In this document: positions 16,757 through 24,353 of the stretch, one piece after another
Layout of the letters: every line of letters begins with the position of its first letter
How positions within the stretch are numbered: position 1 is the stretch's first letter
Assembly (NCBI RefSeq): GCF_000744785.1
Contig: NZ_JQMO01000003.1
Location: forward strand, 5,208,001 to 5,272,000
Length of the DNA: 64,000 nt
Direction: 5' to 3'
Origin: Kitasatospora azatica KCTC 9699
GTDB taxonomy: Bacteria > Actinomycetota > Actinomycetes > Streptomycetales > Streptomycetaceae
Program-made: the position numbers and the translations under genes
Notes under the pieces: generated by a model
Told to the model about the DNA's origin: nothing
Database searches by the model: none
What the model saw: the letters and a program-made list of their open reading frames with translations, nothing else

Positions 16757-19753
16757 ATGGTCGTGGTGAGGCCCGACGGTCATGATGTCTTCCTCTGTTA
16801 TGCGTGGGAGGACAAGGAACAGGCCGACGCCCTGCGTACTGAGTTGACCGCGTTGGGCCTGGAGGTATTCCAGGACCACGACGGTATGCGGGACTACGAC
16901 TGCATTCCCGACCGCATCGATGCCGCGCTCCGTGGGAGCCATGTTTTTCTGGCCCTCTACTCGCCCGCCTTTCTGGCCAGCGAGTACTGTCGGCAGGAGT
17001 TGCACTTTGCGCTCCTGAGCTCGTATCACCTGCATCGCAGCCGGGCACGGGTCCTCGTCCTTACCCAGCACCTCGGCATCGAGCAGGTCCGGCCGGAAAG
17101 GCTGAAGCACTGGCGACTGCCGGCGCCCAACCAATCTCTTGACCGCTTGGCCGCGTCCGTCGCGGCTCAGGTGCGTCGGCTCGGCGAGCAGGACCGGCGC
17201 CGACTGGGTGACGCGCCGAATCCGCCGGCTCCGAGGTGGTATTCGGAGCCGATGCCGGACATCGTGGAGACGTACGGGCGGGAACTGGAGCTGTGGCGGA
17301 TTCACGACGCCTTCTTTCCCGACGACTCTCCACATCATGGCGGTCAGGTCGTGGCCGTCACTGGTGTCGGAGGCCAGGGCAAGACACAGCTCGTACGGCA
17401 CTACGCCCGGACCTTCGCCGCCGATTTTCCGGTGGGGGTGTTCTCGCTTCAGGGCTTCGAGGGACACGGGACGGGAGGGGGCGGTGACACGGCGGTGGGG
17501 CGGGTGGTGGAGACGCACCTGACACGCGTCGCCGACCAGCTACTTCCCGGCGAGAGCCCGGTGTCCTTCGGGGACACCGTCAGATGGTTAGACCAGCTGG
17601 GCAAGTTGGGGCCGTACCTGTGGATCGTGGACGACGTACCGGAGGACATCAGCCACGCCGGGTTCAAATCGCTGCTGGCTCCGACGAGCAACGGCCGTAC
17701 TCTTCTGACGGCCCGCTACCAACTGCGCGGCTGGGTCCACTCCGACCGTCAGCTGGTGCTCCCGTCCCTGGAGCGTGGCGCGTCCATGGCCCTGCTGACG
17801 AGCCAGTGGCCGCACGGCAGACCCAAGCCGGTGGCACGCCGTCTGGAAGACCTGCGCGGTGAACGCCACCAGTACGCCGCCGTTCGCCGGATCGTGGACA
17901 CGCTCGGCGCTCACCCACTGGCTCTCGCCCTCGCGGCCGGCCTGAGCAGCTCACCGGAGGCCACCGGGATCGCCGACTTCACAGCCCTGGAGAAGCTGGT
18001 CACCGACCCCGATCGTGACGCGTTGGCGCTGGCCGAGCAGCTACGCCCCAGATTGCCCACCGATCACATCACGGGGGTCGCCGCCACCCTGTCGCGCAGC
18101 ATCACCGCCCTCCCGGAGGAAGGCCTCGACGTACTGCTGCTGTCCAGTGTCCTCGGTACGGCGCCGCTTCCCGCGGCGCTGGTCTCCCTCGTTCTGGCCG
18201 AGGCCGACGGGCTGTCCCGCGTGGAGGCGGACGACAGGGCTCAGAAAGGCCTTCGCCAGACCGAAGCGGGCTACCTCAGCCAGCGGTGCGGCACGGCGAC
18301 CAGTGACCTCAGCGCTGCAGCGGGGCTGTCGTGGAGCGTCCACCCACTGGTCAACCAGGCTGTCCGCCAGTCGGAGCGCTCACCGCACCGCCGTCAGGAG
18401 CTGCGCTTGGCCGCCGTCGCAGCCTTCACCCGCGAGATGGACGACGCCCGCGACAGCCAGCGGTATCCGCTCCTGTCCGGCTATCTGTCCCATATCGAGC
18501 GACTGGCCGCCGACATGCTGGACATCGACGAGTGGCACCTCCTCAACGAAGCCGGACGGCTGCACGCCGAGCTCGGTGACAGCCGGGCCGCACTCGGCCT
18601 GTACGGAAGGCTCCACGCGATGTGCCGGTCTCGGCTGGGGGACGATCACCTCACCACGCTCGCCTTTCAGCTCGGTCTGGGGGTCGCCCATGGACTGCAC
18701 GGAGACCATGGAACGGCCCGGCGTCTGCTGGAGACGACGCACTCAGCCCTGTGCCAACGGCTCGGTGCACAGCACCCCGACGCCCTCACCGCGTGGAACG
18801 ATCTCGCTGTGGTCTGCGGCGCCGCGGGTGACCACGACCATGCCAGGGGCATCTTTCGATCGGTGCACGAGATCAGGGTCCGGGTGTTCGGACCGCAGCA
18901 TCCCGACACCCTGGACTCCCTCACCAACTACGCCATCCACGTGGGCCGGTGTGGGGACCATGCCGAGGCGCACGAGCTCAAGACCGGCCTGTATCGGACG
19001 TTCCGCTCCCTGTACGGCGAGGCTCATGCCTGTACCCTCGACGCGCTGAACAATCTGGCAGCCACGACACTGCAGCTCTCGGACCCCGCCGGTGCCCGGG
19101 GGATGCTGCGCACGGTGCACCGGACACGGCAGCGTCTGCTCGGACCGCTTCCGCACACCGCGGACGCGGCGGAGAACCTGGCCGCCGTCGTGGAGGACCC
19201 GAACGAGGCCGCCGATCTGCTCACCGAGGCCTACCAGATCCGCCTGCACACCCAGGGACCGCCACATCCCTCGACCCTGCGCACCCTGCACCACCTCCTC
19301 GCCACGCTGTTCGAACGGGATGGCGAGCAGGCTCCTACCCTCCAGCACGGCCGACCCGAGACCGTCGCGGCGAGGTTCGCGACGACCGAGGTGGCCGAGA
19401 CCCTTCCGGCAGGTCTGGTGCCGGGGCAGATCCGCCTGGACGACGAGCTCATGGACGAACGGATCGCGGTGCTGGAGGCGGCGATACGTGTCTACGACGT
19501 CCGGCTGGCCGCCCTCGGCCCGGACGACGTCGCGACGATGATCGCTGTCGGCCACCTGGCGCACGCGCACGCGGCGCTGGACCAGTTCGACGGCCAGTAC
19601 GAGGAGGCCTGGGTACTCATCGACGACGCCACCACCGGCTTGGAACTGACCCTGGGCACGGGCGACGCCGCCACGGTCGCGGCTGACGAGGTTCGCACCT
19701 GGGTAGCAAGTCTCGGCTCCGACCGGGACGCGACCGAGGCGGGCAGCCGGTGA
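16757..19753 (+). CDS. TIR-NB-ARC-TPR protein (NLR-like) 1
   Basis: 998 aa from the ATG at 16757 (MVVVRPDGHDVFLCYAWED); the longer frame from 16679 adds low-quality sequence. Residues ~9-140 are a TIR domain: DVFLCYAWEDKEQAD, then SEYCRQELHFALL, in which Glu81 sits where the NADase glutamate of TIR enzymes lies. Residues ~165-480 form an NB-ARC NTPase with a P-loop GVGGQGKT (203-210), a Walker B-like LWIVDDVP and a GxP-type HPLALALA motif. The C-terminal half is TPR_12-like repeats (GDDHLTTLAFQLGLG, HPDALTAWNDLAVV, HPDTLDSLTNYAIH). Such proteins sense infection through the repeats, oligomerise and consume NAD. The gene overlaps the next by four bases. Confidence 0.92.
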   Translation: MVVVRPDGHDVFLCYAWEDKEQADALRTELTALGLEVFQDHDGMRDYDCIPDRIDAALRGSHVFLALYSPAFLASEYCRQELHFALLSSYHLHRSRARVLVLTQHLGIEQVRPERLKHWRLPAPNQSLDRLAASVAAQVRRLGEQDRRRLGDAPNPPAPRWYSEPMPDIVETYGRELELWRIHDAFFPDDSPHHGGQVVAVTGVGGQGKTQLVRHYARTFAADFPVGVFSLQGFEGHGTGGGGDTAVGRVVETHLTRVADQLLPGESPVSFGDTVRWLDQLGKLGPYLWIVDDVPEDISHAGFKSLLAPTSNGRTLLTARYQLRGWVHSDRQLVLPSLERGASMALLTSQWPHGRPKPVARRLEDLRGERHQYAAVRRIVDTLGAHPLALALAAGLSSSPEATGIADFTALEKLVTDPDRDALALAEQLRPRLPTDHITGVAATLSRSITALPEEGLDVLLLSSVLGTAPLPAALVSLVLAEADGLSRVEADDRAQKGLRQTEAGYLSQRCGTATSDLSAAAGLSWSVHPLVNQAVRQSERSPHRRQELRLAAVAAFTREMDDARDSQRYPLLSGYLSHIERLAADMLDIDEWHLLNEAGRLHAELGDSRAALGLYGRLHAMCRSRLGDDHLTTLAFQLGLGVAHGLHGDHGTARRLLETTHSALCQRLGAQHPDALTAWNDLAVVCGAAGDHDHARGIFRSVHEIRVRVFGPQHPDTLDSLTNYAIHVGRCGDHAEAHELKTGLYRTFRSLYGEAHACTLDALNNLAATTLQLSDPAGARGMLRTVHRTRQRLLGPLPHTADAAENLAAVVEDPNEAADLLTEAYQIRLHTQGPPHPSTLRTLHHLLATLFERDGEQAPTLQHGRPETVAARFATTEVAETLPAGLVPGQIRLDDELMDERIAVLEAAIRVYDVRLAALGPDDVATMIAVGHLAHAHAALDQFDGQYEEAWVLIDDATTGLELTLGTGDAATVAADEVRTWVASLGSDRDATEAGSR

Positions 19754-22632
19754 ACGTGCACGATGTCTTCCTCTCCTTCGGCGGCCATGACAGGGCCAAG
19801 GCCGAGCGAATCGCCCGGGCGTTGCGCGACAGAGGACTGACCGTCTTCCTCGACGAGGACATCCGTACCGGCCAAGGCGTCACCGAGACCATCGAGCGGG
19901 CGCTGGCCTCGTCCCGGACACTGCTCGTGTACTACTCGGCGGGTTACCCGAGTCGGTACGCCTGCCAGTTCGAGCTGACGGCGGCGCTTCTGGCCGGGCA
20001 GCGGGAGGACGACCCCACCGGCCGTATCGTTGTGATCAACCCGGAGTCGAGCGAGGAGCACCTGTTCCCTGTGGAACTGGCGGACGCCTCGTTCGCCCGT
20101 GCACCCAGGTACGGCGACAAAGCCGCCCTCGATGACCTGGAAGGCGCTATCCGACGGCGTCTCAGCTCGGTGCAGGGCACCATGGGTGAGCCCCGGTTCA
20201 CCGAGCGGCCACGCTGGATCGCCGATCGCGTGGCCGGCGTGCACGGCTTCGTCGGTCGGTACCGCGAACAATGGCAGTTGCACTCACAGCTCCGTGCGGG
20301 TGCCTACCCGATGGTCAGGCAAGTGATGGGTGGTCCTGTGGTGGCGCTGCTCGGTGTGGCCGGCGCCGGCAAGTCCGCCCTCGCCGCCGCCTACGCCTGG
20401 CAGTTCGGTGGGGCGTACCCAGGTGGAGTCCACTGGCTGGACCTGAGCGGCGCAACGGCGTCCGACGTGGCGACCCGTTACGCCCAGGAGTTGCGCCGGG
20501 TCGCCCGCACCCTTCGTTTTGGTCCCGCTGTCGGCCTGGCCGACGCGGCGGAGCTGAGCGCCGCCGTGTCCGATCACCTCTTCACGGCTGCCCAACCCGC
20601 CCTGTGGGTGGTCGACGATCTGCCGCCCGACCTGGACCCCAGGGAGGTCCAACGTCTGCTGCTGCCCGCCGGTCCGCTCGTGCACACCGTTCTGATCGGC
20701 CGTCGCGGCCCCTTTGCCGAGTTGATGCCCGTCGTGGAACTGGGCTCGATGAGCGCCGAGGACGCCCAGATTCTTCTGCGCGAACACTGCCCGGTGGACA
20801 GCGAGGACGAACGGCAGGCCCTCGGTGTCTTGGCCGAGCGGCTGGGCGGCCACCCCCTGAGCCTGCGACTGGCCGGTCGTCAGTTGCGGGACCGTCAGGG
20901 GCTGTGCTCCGTCAGCGACCTTGTCCGCCAGCTCATCGAGGATCCGGCGGTCCTCGACCCCGCCATCGGTCTGGTCCGCTCCAGCCTCGACTCGCTCACC
21001 GCGCAGCAGCGGCTGATCCTCCAACTCGCCACGATGGGTGCGGGCGCTCCTCTGCCCGCCGGGTTCATCGCCGATGTGGTGACTGCGCTGCAACCCCGCG
21101 AGGGTGACCTGGGCGACGCACTGGCCGGTCTGCACGAGCTCATGCTGGCGACCCGGATCGAGGACCGCTGGGAGGTTCACGCCATTGTCCGGGAAGCCGC
21201 GCAGCGCTATCTGGCCCCTGTCGTTCCCGAAGCCGAACTCGCCCGGCTCGTCGCGGAGAGGCTGCGGGAGCAGAGTGGAGAACACCGCACGGAGTCCGAC
21301 CGGCTCATGCCGTTCGCCGCTGTGCTCGCCCGCCATCCGCTCGTCACCCCGGACGCCTGTCACGCGCTGCACCGCATGCTGAGCGTTTTCCACCAAGACC
21401 GTGGAGAGCCCGTCGAAGCCGCCCGGTACTGGGACCGGGCTCTCGCGTACGGCGTCCCGGCGGTATCCGATCTGGTGCGGGGCGCCCGAGCCCACCTGGA
21501 CGCAGGCCACTACGAGCAGGCCGAGGAGTACGCCTCGCGCGCGCAGGAGGGCGCAGAGCCCCGCGACCCGAACCGGATGTCCGCCGTCGGCCTGCTGGCC
21601 CAGGCTCTCGACGCGCTCGGTCGTCCCGAGGCGGCGAATCCCCACTGGGCGATCGTGCAGGCCACTTTTCCGTCATCATCCGGTACCGGGCGCACCGGCG
21701 CGGACACGCCGGGGAGCGAATCGGGCCTCGACCATACCCGGATCGAGCTGCGGCTGGGCTACCTGAAAAGCCGGCGGCTCCGCGGCGACATGCGCGCGGC
21801 CCTGGCCCACGCCTACGCGCTGGTGGACCTCCTCGCCCATGAGCCGCCCGAACTCGCAGGACACCACCTGCAGGCCGCGCGAATCGAACTGGCCATCCTC
21901 CAGCTCTCCACGAACGCCCAGCGCGAGGCACGGCAGACGGCCGAGTCCGTCCAACGCTGGTACCACGACCACAGGTTGCCCGATCACATGAACGCCGTGA
22001 CGGCACAAACCGTCCTCGCGAAGGCCTGGCTGACCCTGCATCTGCTGGAACTCCGACCGGACCCGGCGAACTGGCGAGAGGCCGCCGAGACGCTGGGGCT
22101 GCAGCGAAGGCAGCTGCTCCGGAGTCACGGGCCGATGAACGACCGGACGTTGAGCACCGATGTGGAGTACGGCAACGCCCTGCTGTGCCTCGGCCGTCCT
22201 ACGGCGGCCCGGAAACACCTGACAGAGACGATCTCACGGCTCGATCGGCGGTACGGCCAGCAGCACCCGATGACGCTGCGCGCTCGGCTGCTGCTGGCCC
22301 GCTCACATGCACAACTGCGTGAGTACGAGACGGCGAAGGAGCTGAGCGAGCAGGCCTACACGGGGCTGCTGGCCACACTCGGCCCCTGTCACCCCGACAC
22401 CCTCTACGCCCAGTACGATCTTGGCGTGGTACTTGTACTCACCGGATCGCATCGCCCGGGCCTTAGCATGCTGTCGGCCGTGCGTCGTACCGCGCCGTCA
22501 ACCATGGGACGCACGAACGACCTGTACGCGCAGAGCGTGGCGGCGACGGCCCTGGGCGTCCTGCCGGGTGCCGTGTGGCGGCTGGTCGACCGCCTGACCA
22601 ATGACCGACCCCATACCGACGAAACCCCATAA
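19750..22632 (+). CDS. TIR-NB-ARC-TPR protein (NLR-like) 2
   Basis: 960 aa from a GTG at 19750; GTGA overlaps the stop of the preceding gene, so the two are translationally coupled. The TIR domain spans ~3-135 (HDVFLSFGGHDRAKAERIAR; SRYACQFELTAAL with Glu75 as the likely catalytic residue). The NB-ARC P-loop is GVAGAGKS (202-209), with LWVVDDLP as Walker B and HPLSLRLAGRQL further on. The C-terminal ~400 residues are helical repeats, TPR-like near the end (RRYGQQHPMTLRARLLLARS, HPDTLYAQYDLGV). Architecture matches protein 1, but the TIR and repeat sequences have diverged strongly, suggesting two receptors with different triggers or a hetero-oligomer. Confidence 0.92.
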   Translation: MNVHDVFLSFGGHDRAKAERIARALRDRGLTVFLDEDIRTGQGVTETIERALASSRTLLVYYSAGYPSRYACQFELTAALLAGQREDDPTGRIVVINPESSEEHLFPVELADASFARAPRYGDKAALDDLEGAIRRRLSSVQGTMGEPRFTERPRWIADRVAGVHGFVGRYREQWQLHSQLRAGAYPMVRQVMGGPVVALLGVAGAGKSALAAAYAWQFGGAYPGGVHWLDLSGATASDVATRYAQELRRVARTLRFGPAVGLADAAELSAAVSDHLFTAAQPALWVVDDLPPDLDPREVQRLLLPAGPLVHTVLIGRRGPFAELMPVVELGSMSAEDAQILLREHCPVDSEDERQALGVLAERLGGHPLSLRLAGRQLRDRQGLCSVSDLVRQLIEDPAVLDPAIGLVRSSLDSLTAQQRLILQLATMGAGAPLPAGFIADVVTALQPREGDLGDALAGLHELMLATRIEDRWEVHAIVREAAQRYLAPVVPEAELARLVAERLREQSGEHRTESDRLMPFAAVLARHPLVTPDACHALHRMLSVFHQDRGEPVEAARYWDRALAYGVPAVSDLVRGARAHLDAGHYEQAEEYASRAQEGAEPRDPNRMSAVGLLAQALDALGRPEAANPHWAIVQATFPSSSGTGRTGADTPGSESGLDHTRIELRLGYLKSRRLRGDMRAALAHAYALVDLLAHEPPELAGHHLQAARIELAILQLSTNAQREARQTAESVQRWYHDHRLPDHMNAVTAQTVLAKAWLTLHLLELRPDPANWREAAETLGLQRRQLLRSHGPMNDRTLSTDVEYGNALLCLGRPTAARKHLTETISRLDRRYGQQHPMTLRARLLLARSHAQLREYETAKELSEQAYTGLLATLGPCHPDTLYAQYDLGVVLVLTGSHRPGLSMLSAVRRTAPSTMGRTNDLYAQSVAATALGVLPGAVWRLVDRLTNDRPHTDETP

Positions 22633-22764
22633 ACGCCGCCTGGCAGGGTAGACCCCTGGCAGCGGGGGACCGTCGGCTCTGCCGGATCGCTCCTTCTGCT
22701 GCAAAAAAGCGCGTTCTTGACGACCGCGTTGTTGATGATGTCGATGACATGGATGGGTGGGGGC

Positions 22765-23226
22765 ATGGATCCGGTGTCGGTGGGATTACTGGCCGCGCTG
22801 GCTGGCGGGGCCGGAGGCGAGCTCGGACGAGACGCGTGGGCGGCGCTCTCCGCACTGGTGCGACGACCGTTCCGCCGCGGTGGCGCCGACGAAGACGGCC
22901 CGGCAGCCGGTTCGGGGGAGGCGGAACTGGCACGGCTCGCCCAGAACCCCGCCGACCAGAGCATCGCACAGGCACTCAGCACGACGCTGGCGGTACGGGC
23001 CGCCCTGGACGCGGAGTTCCGCGCCGTACTCGCCGCCTGGCAGGACCAGGTGCAGCGGATTCCCCTCGACGACCGTGCCGTGCACAACACCATCAGCGGC
23101 GGTACCCAGCATGGTCCGGCGCTGCAGGGGCGGGACTTCTCCAACCTCACGTTCACCATGGCCGCTCCGCGGTCGGACAGGCCGGGCGGCTCCGACCGCG
23201 GCGGGCAGGGCGGTACGGCAGGCTGA
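22765..23226 (+). CDS. Bell-like effector with C-terminal amyloid-signalling-type motif
   Basis: 153 aa from the ATG at 22765 (MDPVSVGLLAALAGGAGGEL), preceded by GGTGGGGGC; an upstream in-frame ATG at 22717 is less likely. Residues 1-~95 form a helical domain with a hydrophobic, glycine-rich first helix (VGLLAALAGGAGG), then AWAALSALVRRPF. This is the pattern of bacterial Bell domains, proposed counterparts of fungal HeLo-like membrane-disrupting domains. Residues 108-130 carry N-T-I-S-G-G-T-x-x-G-P-x-x-Q-G, a motif of the bacterial amyloid signalling sequence (BASS) type. The same motif begins the NB-ARC protein at 24354, so this is probably its effector, seeded by templated amyloid folding. 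The domain name is my recognition, not a search result. Confidence 0.72.
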   Translation: MDPVSVGLLAALAGGAGGELGRDAWAALSALVRRPFRRGGADEDGPAAGSGEAELARLAQNPADQSIAQALSTTLAVRAALDAEFRAVLAAWQDQVQRIPLDDRAVHNTISGGTQHGPALQGRDFSNLTFTMAAPRSDRPGGSDRGGQGGTAG

Positions 23227-23231
23227 ATCCG

Positions 23232-24167
23232 TCAGAAGCCGTCCGCGAGTTGCTGCACCTGGTCCACGATGCGATTCCACAGCTCCTCGAAGAGCTGCTC
23301 CTTCGAAAGGGACCTGGTGCTAGGACCGCTCCCGAACACCGACAGGTCGTGCATTTCCAGCCGGGGAGTTCCGGTAGCGCGATCGAACACCGGTGTGGCG
23401 GTGCCGTTGCTCCTGTTGACGCCGTACAGACGCGACCCGACGACGAAGTTGAGCACGTCGTCCCGCCCCATGCCGCCCATGTGGATGTCGATCCCGTACA
23501 GGGTCCGGCCGCGCCGCTCGACGCGCACCCGAAGTTCCGAGTCGGAGTTGCGGACCGTGCAGACGAGGCCGGACTCGGACATCCGCGGGGCGGCTTTCTT
23601 GAACTGCTCGGTGAGATACCGGAACGAGGACTCCAGCTCCGCGTATCTGCTGAAGCCCTCAGGTGTCGTCCTGGGGATCCGCAGAACCTGCGCCGTGCTC
23701 TCGCTCCGCGTCGGTGTTCCCGCCAGGGGCGCGGAACCGGAGTCGGGGATTCGCAGGCGGAACGCGCGGGCCAGATCCTGAGGCGTGTAGTCCTCCATAC
23801 GGAGAAATGCGACGGCGGGACTGAGGAGTTCCGCCGGCACGGTCACATCCCCGACCAGCACCGGGAGGATGTAGTCGTCAGGGTTGTCCAGGGCGGGCAC
23901 CAGCATGGCCCTGAACTCGTCCATCGGATAGGGCGTCGCGAGGTACTCGCGCGACAGGAAGGGCGCGACGTAACGTGCCCTTTTGCCGCCGTAGACTTCC
24001 CGGAATCCCATGATGAGATTGCGGCCCCACAACTCGATGCTGAGATCACGGTCGTAGAGCACGGACAGGCCGGACTCCCTGCATGCCGCGACGACCTGTT
24101 CGACGTAGGGCCGCTGTTCGCCGGCAAACGAGACGGCGAGATCGTGGACCTGGTTCGGCTCTCCCAT
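23232..24167 (-). CDS. stand-alone TIR-domain protein with unknown C-terminal domain
   Basis: 311 aa from the ATG at 24167 (MGEPNQVHDLAVSFAGEQRP). A much longer frame upstream is antisense to the NB-ARC gene and is a shadow. Residues ~6-140 are a TIR-like domain: DLAVSFAGEQRPYVEQVV, GLSVLYDRDLSIELWG, YVAPFLSREYLATPYPMDEF; Glu84 lies at the usual catalytic position. Residues ~165-311 (FRYLTEQFKKAA, RVERRGRTLYGIDIHMGGMG, LFEELWNRIVDQVQQLADGF) are a mixed domain I cannot name. Its start is 186 bp from, and divergent to, the NB-ARC gene at 24354; its end is 5 bp from the Bell-like gene, so it sits between the motif partners. Confidence 0.8.
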   Translation of the reverse strand: MGEPNQVHDLAVSFAGEQRPYVEQVVAACRESGLSVLYDRDLSIELWGRNLIMGFREVYGGKRARYVAPFLSREYLATPYPMDEFRAMLVPALDNPDDYILPVLVGDVTVPAELLSPAVAFLRMEDYTPQDLARAFRLRIPDSGSAPLAGTPTRSESTAQVLRIPRTTPEGFSRYAELESSFRYLTEQFKKAAPRMSESGLVCTVRNSDSELRVRVERRGRTLYGIDIHMGGMGRDDVLNFVVGSRLYGVNRSNGTATPVFDRATGTPRLEMHDLSVFGSGPSTRSLSKEQLFEELWNRIVDQVQQLADGF

Positions 24168-24353
24168 GAGGGGAGCATAGGGCGCGCACGCGACGGACGT
24201 GTGGTGTGTGTCCAGGACGGGGAGGAACACTCCGCCGGGCGCCCTGTTCCGGCCAGGCGTCCGCAGCCCGAGCGCGACCAATGAGAGGAGAGCGAGGGTG
24301 ACCGGCATGCCTCCCGACCATCCGGTGCCGTCCGTTCCCCGTGCGAGGACCGC

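Noticed and set aside
16664..17518. Upstream extension of the HEAT-like minus-strand frame
   Set aside because: It is antisense to the TIR domain of the first NLR-like protein and looks non-coding. Only the part from 16663 downward resembles a protein.
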